Source: an uncultured Bacilli bacterium (GTDB taxonomy: Bacteria; Bacillota_I; Bacilli_A; RF39; UBA660). Taken from it: 5,336 nucleotides of DNA. Below are positions 1 through 5,308 of the stretch, one piece after another; the first letter of the stretch is position 1, and every line of letters starts with the position of its first letter. The DNA lies in NCBI GenBank assembly GCA_947598455.1, contig CANQFI010000103.1, forward strand, positions 1 through 5,336, in the 5' to 3' direction. The notes below the pieces were generated by a model, which saw nothing but the letters and a program-made list of their open reading frames with translations, did no database searches and was not told where the DNA came from. The translations under genes and the position numbers were made by a program.

Positions 1-23
1 GAGATTTCTCTCTTCTTTTTGTC

Positions 24-182
24 TTAACTACATCTTTGGCCACTTATAAATAATTTTATTGATTTGCCAATGGTAGTTCCTAAGTTATATAAAACATTAG
101 CTCCTCTTGCTATTGCATTAATAAAGGAAGCACTTGTATAACTTGATCCACCACGGACATTAATTAATTCTTTGTTAGACAT
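24..182 (-). CDS. Double-glycine-leader bacteriocin precursor, second peptide of a likely two-peptide pair
   Basis: This small gene encodes a 52-residue precursor. The leader MSNKELINVRGG ends in Gly-Gly and has the C39-recognition pattern E-8, L-7, V-4, G-2, G-1. Cleavage after residue 12 would release a 40-residue peptide starting SSYTSASF. That peptide has two Arg, two Lys and no acidic residues, a GTTIG (GxxxG) motif at precursor residues 35-39, and one Cys at residue 51, next to the C terminus (QRCS). The start is ATG at 182, preceded by AGGTG (187-191), which overlaps the stop codon of the previous peptide gene; the gap between the two genes is 7 bases. The translation and the leader are read directly. 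Export and cleavage by the C39 transporter at 759-2804 follow from family knowledge. Pairing with the 190-348 product is inferred from adjacency, equal precursor length and shared GxxxG. A signalling peptide is an alternative. Confidence 0.82.
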   Translation of the reverse strand: MSNKELINVRGGSSYTSASFINAIARGANVLYNLGTTIGKSIKLFISGQRCS

Positions 183-189
183 ATTTCAC

Positions 190-348
190 CTACTTCTTTC
201 TTAAAGAGCATGTTGCAGCTCCCATTAGTCCTTTTACGACTCCAATAGCAAAGGCTGCTGCGCCACCAAGAAATATTAAAGCTCCGGCCATACTTAATTT
301 AAGTCCACCACCTGCAACTTCTTGTAATTCTTCTTTTGTTAATTCCAT
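190..348 (-). CDS. Double-glycine-leader bacteriocin precursor, first peptide of a likely two-peptide pair
   Basis: This 52-residue precursor has the leader MELTKEELQEVAGG, a textbook double-glycine leader (E-8, L-7, V-4, G-2, G-1). Cleavage after residue 14 gives a 38-residue peptide starting GLKLSMAG. The mature part is rich in Gly and Ala, strongly hydrophobic in its middle, and carries four Lys, one Arg and no acidic residue. It contains GVVKG (GxxxG, precursor residues 36-40) and a single Cys at residue 47, ahead of a basic tail (SLRKK). The start ATG is one base past the stop of the 350-766 gene. Its Shine-Dalgarno AAAGGAG (355-361) lies within the last codons of that gene, so the two are probably translationally coupled. 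The sequence reads like class II/IIb bacteriocin precursors. The membrane-active role is inferred, and I do not recognise a specific named bacteriocin. Confidence 0.87.
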   Translation of the reverse strand: MELTKEELQEVAGGGLKLSMAGALIFLGGAAAFAIGVVKGLMGAATCSLRKK

Positions 349-349
349 A

Positions 350-766
350 TTACTCTCCTTTGACAATATTTATTATTTTTCTTATTATTCTTTGCTTATT
401 ATATAAAATTTTAAAATTAATTATTTGATCTTTACTACTTAAATTAGTTTTAATAGTTATATCTTCATATGGTACTTGATTATTTAAATATGGTTCATTA
501 TAATCGATAGAAGTTATTTCATATCCTTTATTTAAATATTCTATGTGTGGTGTTTGTTTTAGAATTTCAACCTTATCATATGGTAGAGATATTGTAATAC
601 TGCATTCATCATTATTACAAGATATTAATCCAGTTGTATAATACGAATCATATATTTTAATAAAGAATGAAAGGGGTACTAATAAAATAAATAATATTAT
701 GAATAGAAAGTTAAATATATTGTGATTATTGGGATATAAGTTTAATAAATAAATTTTGTTATTCAT
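350..766 (-). CDS. Short single-TM bacteriocin export accessory protein, HlyD-like and lacking the coiled coil (putative)
   Basis: This 138-residue protein has a short N-terminal segment, one TM helix at about residues 17-38, and a predicted extracytoplasmic domain of about 95 residues rich in alternating beta-type hydrophobics, with Cys50 and Cys55. The pattern after the TM (TTGLISCN, then SITISLPYDKVEIL, GYEITSIDY, YEDITIKT, and a basic C-terminal strand) resembles the beta-barrel end of HlyD/MesE-type membrane fusion proteins. The long coiled coil and lipoyl halves are absent; known bacteriocin accessory proteins of this class are roughly 450 residues or longer. ATG at 766 overlaps the transporter's last codons by 8 bases, with no strong Shine-Dalgarno, so coupling is likely. 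Its position between the C39 transporter and the peptides supports a role in export. A bacteriocin immunity protein is the main alternative. The HlyD link is inferred from pattern only. Confidence 0.5.
   Translation of the reverse strand: MNNKIYLLNLYPNNHNIFNFLFIILFILLVPLSFFIKIYDSYYTTGLISCNNDECSITISLPYDKVEILKQTPHIEYLNKGYEITSIDYNEPYLNNQVPYEDITIKTNLSSKDQIINFKILYNKQRIIRKIINIVKGE
355..361 (-). promoter_or_regulatory. Ribosome binding site inside the upstream gene (first bacteriocin peptide)
   Basis: AAAGGAG lies 6 bases before ATG at 348 and is formed by the Lys-Gly-Glu codons that end the 350-766 gene. It fixes the start of this short gene and suggests coupled translation, with ribosomes finishing the accessory gene next to the peptide start. 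Confidence 0.8.
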
Positions 767-2804
767 ATGATTCGCTCATTTCATAGATAGTTTTAAAATA
801 ATTATTATCTGTATGAGATATATAAATTAATGTTGTATCTTTTAAATAATGATCTAAATTTGATAAGATTTCAGTTTCTAATTTTTTATCCATCTCACTT
901 AATGATTCATCTAAAATAAGGATTTTAGGTTTCTTAAGAAGAGACCTTGCTAAAATAATTCTTTGTCGTTCACCACCACTTAAGTTATAACCACTATCAT
1001 ATAGATATGAATCTAAGCGTAGAGACTTTTTAGCTATTAATTCATTTACTTTAGTTATTTTTAAAACTTCATTTAATTCTTTTAAATTAACATATTTATT
1101 TAAGGTTATATTATTCTTTATGGTATCAGAAAAGATACTTTCAGTTTGAGAAACATAAAGAATATTATTTTTAATAGTGCTAAGTGAATAGTCTTTAATA
1201 TTTATATCATCTATTTTAACATTACCTTTGTAGTCAGTAATATTTTTACTTAGGATCTTACATAAAGTACTTTTACCACAACCAGATGGACCTTTTAAAA
1301 TAATATGTGAGTTAGCCTCAATGCTTAAATTAAAATTATTTAATAATTTATGATAATCATCATAACTATAAGTAATATTTTCAAATGTTATATTACCATT
1401 AGAAAAATATTCTGATTTACCATAATCAATAGTTTTAATATTTAGAAATTCGGATATTTTATTAAAGGACATTTTGATTAAGTGATACTTAGGTAATAAA
1501 TCAATAACACTTTCGATAGGACTTATAAAATAAGATAATAAACTATTAAAAGTTATTAAACCTAAGACAGATAGTTTATTTATACTTATTAAATAAATAC
1601 CATAACTTGTTATTAAAAATAGTCCTAACTCATTGATAATATTTTTAATAGATAAAATATTATTTAGACTAATTGAATATTTGAATGAATCTTCTTCATA
1701 AGTCACATAACTTTCTTCTACTTTATTTTCGTAATAACTAATTAAATTTAAATTAGTTATGGATTCTAAAGAATTAATATGTTCAGTTAAGGTAGAGTTA
1801 AATTCAGTTTCTAAATCGATGTTATTATTAATCTTTTTTTCTATTATAGGGCTTGTTATAATTCCTACTAAAATATAAAGTAATGAGATTATGCAAAGAA
1901 TTAAAAATAATTCACTACTTAAAGAATTTAGAAAATAGATAGAACTGATTGTAAGAAATAAATCTAGAATAATAGTTATAAATATTTCCGAAAATAATTC
2001 TTTAATATTATATAGTTCATTTACTCTTGTAATTATTTCACCAGTAGTTCTTGATTTAATAACATCTAAAGGGAGGTTAAATAAATGAAAAATAAATTCA
2101 GTAATAATTCGTAAATTTATATTTTTATTAAGATAGATAGTTAATTCATTTTTATAATAATCATAAAATAATTTTATAATATTTATGATTAAGAAAATAA
2201 CGATAAATAGATATGTGGTTTTAAGATAATTAGTTTGTGCTATACTAGTTATGGTTTTTAAATAATAACTAGCAGTTATGGATAAAATAGTTATGATTAT
2301 GTTAATGATTATTATTTTAAATATTAGTTTTTTTTCTTTGATAATAATATTTATAAATAATTCTTTTAATTTATTTTTTATTTTATATAGAGGTATACTT
2401 TTATAAGGTTTAAATATTAAGATAATGTTGGTCCATTCTTTGAGGAAGTCTTCTTTTTTAATTTTTTTGTAACCGATAGCTGGATCCATTATATAGATAT
2501 ATTTATTTGTTATTTTATAAATTACAACAAAGTGATTTAAACCTTTAGTTGTTATAATATGAGCAATAGCTGGTAAAATGATATGATCATTTAAATCTTT
2601 TATTTTTTTACCTAGAGCATTAAAGCCATATTTTTGAGCTGTTTTAATTAAGTTATAAGCTGTTGTTCCATTATTATTAGTTTTAGTATCTAATCTTAAG
2701 GTTTCTAATGGTATATAGCCATTATAATATTTTATGATTGATTCTAAGGAACATATTCCACAATCTCTTATATCATTTTGTTTAACTATATATTCTTTTT
2801 TCAT
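759..2804 (-). CDS. Peptidase C39-containing ABC transporter (PCAT), bacteriocin processing and export
   Basis: This 681-residue transporter should cleave double-glycine leaders and export the peptides across the cytoplasmic membrane using ATP. The N-terminal C39 peptidase shows oxyanion Gln9 and catalytic Cys15 (QNDIRDCG), His91 (GLNHFVV) and Asp107 (MDPA). An exporter membrane domain follows, with about six hydrophobic helices between residues 160 and 440. The nucleotide-binding domain has Walker A GPSGCGKST (505-513), Q-loop Gln553, signature LSGGE (608-612), Walker B ILILDE (628-633) and H-loop His664, so it looks catalytically intact. Length fits the family. I chose ATG at 2804 over the in-frame GTG at 2819 because AAGGGAG sits 5 bases before the ATG and overlaps the codons after the GTG. 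It opens the cassette, and its 3' end overlaps the accessory gene. The substrates are most likely the two peptides at 24-348. Confidence 0.95.
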   Translation of the reverse strand: MKKEYIVKQNDIRDCGICSLESIIKYYNGYIPLETLRLDTKTNNNGTTAYNLIKTAQKYGFNALGKKIKDLNDHIILPAIAHIITTKGLNHFVVIYKITNKYIYIMDPAIGYKKIKKEDFLKEWTNIILIFKPYKSIPLYKIKNKLKELFINIIIKEKKLIFKIIIINIIITILSITASYYLKTITSIAQTNYLKTTYLFIVIFLIINIIKLFYDYYKNELTIYLNKNINLRIITEFIFHLFNLPLDVIKSRTTGEIITRVNELYNIKELFSEIFITIILDLFLTISSIYFLNSLSSELFLILCIISLLYILVGIITSPIIEKKINNNIDLETEFNSTLTEHINSLESITNLNLISYYENKVEESYVTYEEDSFKYSISLNNILSIKNIINELGLFLITSYGIYLISINKLSVLGLITFNSLLSYFISPIESVIDLLPKYHLIKMSFNKISEFLNIKTIDYGKSEYFSNGNITFENITYSYDDYHKLLNNFNLSIEANSHIILKGPSGCGKSTLCKILSKNITDYKGNVKIDDINIKDYSLSTIKNNILYVSQTESIFSDTIKNNITLNKYVNLKELNEVLKITKVNELIAKKSLRLDSYLYDSGYNLSGGERQRIILARSLLKKPKILILDESLSEMDKKLETEILSNLDHYLKDTTLIYISHTDNNYFKTIYEMSESYE

Positions 2805-2809
2805 ATTTA

Positions 2810-2816
2810 CTCCCTT
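2810..2816 (-). promoter_or_regulatory. Ribosome binding site deciding the transporter start
   Basis: AAGGGAG lies 5 bases before ATG at 2804. The upstream in-frame GTG (2819) has no comparable site ahead of it, so the shorter 681-residue product is preferred. This also puts the catalytic Cys at residue 15, a usual place in C39 domains. Confidence 0.8.
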
Positions 2817-2826
2817 CACCCTATAT

Positions 2827-2832
2827 ATTCTA
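2827..2832 (-). promoter_or_regulatory. Possible -10 element for the bacteriocin cassette
   Basis: On the minus strand TAGAAT is one mismatch from TATAAT and would start transcription near 2820, just ahead of the transporter's ribosome binding site. No good -35 lies at 16-18 bases upstream. The cassette may instead be fed by read-through from the pilin-like gene. In such AT-rich DNA this match is weak evidence. Confidence 0.22.
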
Positions 2833-2864
2833 GATAAAGAGAGTTATTTCCTTTTTATTCCAAG

Positions 2865-2889
2865 AAAAAAATTCTAGAAACTAGAATTT
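2865..2889 (-). terminator. Weak AT-rich intrinsic terminator after the pilin-like gene
   Basis: On the minus strand a 9-bp stem (2881-2889 with 2869-2877) closes a 3-base loop and runs into a U-tract (2871 down to 2865). It starts 3 bases after the stop codon of the 2893-3345 gene. Only two of the stem pairs are G-C, so termination may be partial, allowing some read-through into the bacteriocin cassette. Confidence 0.6.
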
Positions 2890-2892
2890 AAA

Positions 2893-3345
2893 TTAATCAG
2901 TATATGTTTCTGGATCTTCTTCAGGTATTTGGCAATTATTTGGTGATAACATACATTTAGTACAAGCGGTAAATGATGAGTCATCGTAACCAACTAAGGT
3001 ATCAAAAGCATAATCAAGAGTTGTTGGTAATAAAAATATTACAATTCCAGCAATTGCTTTTCTAACTAATAAAGTTAAACTAGATTTTAAATCTTCTTCT
3101 TTACCAGAAAAGATAGTTTTACTTAAAGTAATAATAGAAGTAATTATTAAAATTAGAGGTACTAATATTTTAACAAAATTAATAGCAATACCAATTATTT
3201 TAAAAGTTCTTCGAGTTCCACCATATTGGCAAAAATTTACTTTGGAAGTTGTGGCGGCATTGACAATATTAGGTATAAAACATAATACAAATAAGAAGAT
3301 AATTGTAAGCATAAAATACTTATGTTTTTTGATAAAATCTCTCAT
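2893..3345 (-). CDS. Small exported two-TM protein, TrbC/VirB2 pilin-like (putative)
   Basis: The product is 150 residues. A basic N terminus (MRDFIKKHKY) precedes a hydrophobic core and a likely signal-peptidase site near Val-Asn-Ala at residue 30. Two more hydrophobic helices lie at about 49-74 and 90-112, joined by a charged loop (SGKEEDLKSS). The C-terminal tail is acidic. Cys39 lies after the signal region and Cys128, Cys131 and Cys138 lie in the tail, enough for two disulfides outside the cell. Signal peptide plus two helices with a short polar loop is the architecture of TrbC/VirB2 pilins. I infer that resemblance from topology, not from a clear sequence match. ATG at 3345 is preferred to GTG at 3354 because AGGTGAGG (3349-3356) lies just upstream of the ATG. 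It is transcribed divergently from the SpoIIIAH-like gene. No other conjugation or secretion gene is visible, so its function remains open. Confidence 0.6.
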   Translation of the reverse strand: MRDFIKKHKYFMLTIIFLFVLCFIPNIVNAATTSKVNFCQYGGTRRTFKIIGIAINFVKILVPLILIITSIITLSKTIFSGKEEDLKSSLTLLVRKAIAGIVIFLLPTTLDYAFDTLVGYDDSSFTACTKCMLSPNNCQIPEEDPETYTD

Positions 3346-3449
3346 ATACCTCACCTATTAATATAATAATATAATTTAGAAAAATAGTAAAATAAAAGTA
3401 TAAAATATAATGTAAATTAATATTATTTATTAATAACGGAGGAATAAAT
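3346..3449. promoter_or_regulatory. Divergent AT-rich intergenic promoter region
   Basis: This spacer separates the pilin-like gene from the SpoIIIAH-like gene and must hold both promoters. On the plus strand TATAATG occurs at 3406-3412, without a clear -35. On the minus strand TTTACT (3386-3391) and TATTAT (3363-3368) are 17 bases apart, though the implied start falls right at the ribosome binding site. No convincing sigma-E-type pair was found. The plus-strand ribosome binding site GGAGGA is at 3438-3443. Confidence 0.4.
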
Positions 3450-3938
3450 ATGATTAATAAACAAAGTATTTGGTTTACCTTTTTATTTAGTATTATTTTA
3501 ATACTTAGTATTTTTTATGTTAATATGAATGAAAATAGTTTAAGTGATTTTATCGAACTAGAAAATCCTGAAGAAACTAATTTAGTTGTTAATGAAAGCA
3601 CAGAACTTGTAGCTTTAAGAGTTCAAAGTGATGAAGAGATGATGGAGACCATAAATGATTTACAAGATGTTTTATTAAGTGAAACTAGTGATTTAGAAAG
3701 CAAGAATTCAGCTTATGATGAACTTCTTACATTATCGAGTAATAAAAGTATGGAAGAAAAGTTAGAAAAAATTATTGCTGAGGAATTTAAATATGAATCT
3801 TTTATAAAAATCAATAGTAATAATATAACAGTAGTCGTTGATAGTGAAAAAAGCGATTATAAGTTAGCTAATGATATTATTAGAAGACTTAGTAAAGAAT
3901 TTAAAGATAATAAATATATTACAGTTAAGTTTAATTAA
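3450..3938 (+). CDS. SpoIIIAH-like stage III sporulation protein
   Basis: This 162-residue protein starts NKQSIWF followed by one TM helix (about residues 7-24), matching the N-terminal signature of SpoIIIAH (Lys-Gln-x-x-Trp before the TM). An acidic, likely helical linker follows (about 40-85). The C-terminal domain contains SAYDELLTLSS (87-97), then MEEKLEKIIAEEF, then a beta segment NNITVVVD (124-131) and a final helix. This is the YscJ/FliF-like ring domain layout of the family. SpoIIIAH in Bacillus subtilis is mother-cell anchored and pairs with forespore SpoIIQ to bridge the two membranes. This copy is shorter than the B. subtilis protein (about 218 residues), mainly in the linker. ATG at 3450 has GGAGGA 6 bases upstream. 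It stands apart from any spoIIIAA-AG genes in view, next to gerE and a GerM-family gene. I leave the symbol blank because the match is at family level. Confidence 0.8.
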   Translation: MINKQSIWFTFLFSIILILSIFYVNMNENSLSDFIELENPEETNLVVNESTELVALRVQSDEEMMETINDLQDVLLSETSDLESKNSAYDELLTLSSNKSMEEKLEKIIAEEFKYESFIKINSNNITVVVDSEKSDYKLANDIIRRLSKEFKDNKYITVKFN

Positions 3939-3964
3939 CACTCTTTTATATTCTTCATAAAATA
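3938..3964 (+). promoter_or_regulatory. Sigma-K-like promoter for gerE
   Basis: CATAAAATA at 3956-3964 fits the sigma-K -10 consensus CATAnnnTA, and AC-containing sequence (AACAC, 3937-3941) lies about 15 bases upstream as a possible -35. It is placed 24 bases before the gerE start. In B. subtilis gerE is transcribed by sigma-K RNA polymerase, so the position and family agree. AT-rich sequence makes chance matches fairly likely. Confidence 0.45.
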
Positions 3965-3988
3965 TAGTAGTAAGAAAGAGAGATTTGT

Positions 3989-4192
3989 ATGAAGAATATA
4001 TTAACAAAAAGAGAAAAAGAAGTGTTTGATCTACTAATACTTAATTATACGACTTTAGAGATTGCAAGAAAGTTAATAATAAGTGAAAAAACGGTTAGAA
4101 ATCATATATCAAATGTCATACAAAAATTAGGTGTTAGCAGTCGTGGTCAAGCAATTATTGAATTATTAAAATTAAATGAAATAAAATTATAA
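3989..4192 (+). CDS. gerE: GerE, LuxR-type late mother-cell sporulation regulator
   Basis: This 67-residue protein is almost entirely a LuxR/GerE DNA-binding domain. LTKREKEVFDLL (residues 5-16) begins the domain. The helix-turn-helix runs through TTLEIARKL and ISEKTVRNHISN (21-42), followed by QKLGVSSRGQAIIELL (45-60). Compared from memory with B. subtilis GerE (74 residues), the match is strong along the whole length, including ISEKTVRNHISN, QKLGV and the C-terminal ELL...E..L. That protein acts late in the mother cell with sigma-K to switch coat genes on or off. There is no receiver domain, as expected for GerE rather than a two-component regulator. The N terminus is a few residues shorter; an in-frame stop at 3971 leaves ATG 3989 as the only normal start, with a modest AAAGAGAG site upstream. 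It has a sigma-K-like promoter and its own terminator, so it may be monocistronic. Confidence 0.92.
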   Translation: MKNILTKREKEVFDLLILNYTTLEIARKLIISEKTVRNHISNVIQKLGVSSRGQAIIELLKLNEIKL

Positions 4193-4215
4193 ACCCTTTT
4201 TGAAGGGTTTTTATT
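4191..4215 (+). terminator. Intrinsic terminator after gerE
   Basis: AAACCCTT (4191-4198) pairs with AAGGGTTT (4203-4210) around a 4-base loop, followed by a T-rich tail. The stem overlaps the last bases of the gerE stop codon, so termination is tight to the gene. Confidence 0.88.
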
Positions 4216-4256
4216 CTGAAATATTAATTTATAAATATAATTAATTAGGTGGTTTA

Positions 4257-5183
4257 ATGTTAAAAAAATTAACTTTTCAAAAAATAGCACTTACTACTCT
4301 GTTTCTTTTACTTGCTTTTTTACTTTATAATTATCCTGAAGAAATTAATCAAGATGTAAAGAAAGATAATGATGGTAAGACAATTAAAATATATTTGATT
4401 GATGAAAATGACTTTATTGGTATGACAGAAATTAATTCAAGTAGTGAAAGTATTAATGAACGAATTGAAGAATTACTTAATGCTTTAATAATTAATAATA
4501 GTAATGTTAAATTACCTGATGGATTTAAAGCTTTAATACCGGAAAAGACTAAAGTATTAGATTATAATTTAAATGATGGTTTATTAAAAGTTAATTTTAG
4601 TAAAGAATTTTTAAATGTCAGTAAAGAAAATGAAGAAAAAATGATGGAAGCAATTATTTTTTCTTTAACAAGTATTAAAGATGTTAAAAAAATAATGATT
4701 TTTGTAGATGGTGAAAGACTTTTAGAACTACCTAATTCAAAGAAAAAGTTAGATTTATACTTAACAAGAAGTTATGGTATTAATAAAGTTTATGATCTAA
4801 CTACAATTACAAATAGTCAGATGGTTACCGTATATTATTTAACTAAAAATAAAGATTATTACTATGTACCAGTTAGTTATATTACTAATAGTAATGATGA
4901 TAAAATAGAAATAATTATTAATAATTTAAAAAGTAATAGATTAAATAGTAGTAATTTATTAAGTCATTTAGATTATCAGGTAGAATTAATGAATTATGAA
5001 GCTAGTGAAAATTCAATAGCGTTAAATTTTAATGAAATTTTATTAAAAAGTGTCTATGATGGTAAACTAAAAGAAGAAGTTAAGTATGCGATTTTCTACT
5101 CTGTTTATGATACTTTAGGGATTGATGACGTTATTTTTGAAGTAGATTCGAAAACAATTGATGAATTTAGACTTGAAAACTAA
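4257..5183 (+). CDS. GerM-family sporulation/germination protein with two GerM domains
   Basis: This 308-residue protein has an N-terminal TM anchor (about residues 9-25) followed by two copies of the GerM domain, at about 41-157 and 188-299. The copies align by eye: VLDYNLNDGLLKVNFSKEF (100-118) with LMNYEASENSIALNFNEIL (244-262), and the helix-strand EEKMMEAIIFSL...IFVDGE (126-153) with KEEVKYAIFYSV...FEVDSK (272-299). GerM of B. subtilis is a lipoprotein that forms rings and is needed to assemble the SpoIIIA-SpoIIQ complex. Here no Cys follows the hydrophobic stretch, so there is no lipobox and it is probably held by an uncleaved TM helix. ATG at 4257 has AGGTGG (4247-4252) 4 bases upstream. 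A possible -10 TATAAT lies at 4236-4241. Its placement after a SpoIIIAH-like gene and gerE supports a sporulation role. Family assignment is firm; being the functional GerM is inferred. Confidence 0.82.
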   Translation: MLKKLTFQKIALTTLFLLLAFLLYNYPEEINQDVKKDNDGKTIKIYLIDENDFIGMTEINSSSESINERIEELLNALIINNSNVKLPDGFKALIPEKTKVLDYNLNDGLLKVNFSKEFLNVSKENEEKMMEAIIFSLTSIKDVKKIMIFVDGERLLELPNSKKKLDLYLTRSYGINKVYDLTTITNSQMVTVYYLTKNKDYYYVPVSYITNSNDDKIEIIINNLKSNRLNSSNLLSHLDYQVELMNYEASENSIALNFNEILLKSVYDGKLKEEVKYAIFYSVYDTLGIDDVIFEVDSKTIDEFRLEN

Positions 5184-5201
5184 GATATTTTATTATATAA
5201 T
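5173..5201 (+). promoter_or_regulatory. Sigma-A promoter for tRNA-Arg
   Basis: TTGAAA (5173-5178) and TATAAT (5196-5201) are separated by exactly 17 bases. The -35 lies inside the last codons of the GerM-family gene. Transcription would begin near 5208, giving a short leader before the tRNA at 5222. Confidence 0.82.
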
Positions 5202-5221
5202 CAATATGTTCCATGAGTTAT

Positions 5222-5298
5222 GTCCTCGTAGCTCAGCTGGATAGAGCAATCGCCTTCTAAGCGATCGGTCAAGTGTTCGAATCACTTCGGGGACACCA
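5222..5298 (+). tRNA. tRNA-Arg (anticodon TCT), CCA encoded
   Basis: This is a complete 77-base cloverleaf. Acceptor 5222-5228 pairs with 5288-5294 with one G-T wobble. The D stem is 5231-5234/5244-5247 and the anticodon stem 5249-5253/5261-5265, with loop CTTCTAA placing anticodon TCT at 5256-5258. The T stem is 5271-5275/5283-5287 around TTCGAAT. Discriminator A5295 is followed by encoded CCA. It reads AGA (and AGG by wobble), the Arg codons favoured in this AT-rich sequence. Confidence 0.97.
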
Positions 5299-5308
5299 TA
5301 TAATAATT

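Noticed and set aside
1..10. Small inverted repeat GAGA-TT-TCTC at the left edge
   Set aside because: Four pairs with a two-base loop is too small to call a terminator, and it is cut by the window edge.
2805..2819. GTG start at 2819 giving a 686-residue transporter
   Set aside because: The Shine-Dalgarno AAGGGAG falls inside these codons and points to ATG at 2804; no ribosome binding site precedes the GTG.
3346..3354. GTG start at 3354 giving a 153-residue pilin-like protein
   Set aside because: AGGTGAGG overlaps the GTG itself and serves the ATG at 3345; sequence before the GTG has no Shine-Dalgarno.
3361..3437. Repetitive AT tracts suggesting an iteron origin or CRISPR-like array
   Set aside because: There is no regular repeat unit or spacing; it looks like ordinary low-complexity divergent promoter DNA.
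3943..3962. TTTTAT...ATAAAA inverted repeat after the SpoIIIAH-like gene
   Set aside because: The stem is all A-T, the loop is large and there is no T-tract; it also overlaps the better-supported sigma-K-like -10 element.
4220..4256. Strong promoter for the GerM-family gene
   Set aside because: TATAAT at 4236-4241 is present but no acceptable -35 or sigma-E/sigma-K pattern accompanies it, so I mention it only in the gene entry.
5222..5298. tRNA-Arg as an integration (attachment) site for a mobile element
   Set aside because: No integrase and no repeated tRNA 3' end is visible in the window.
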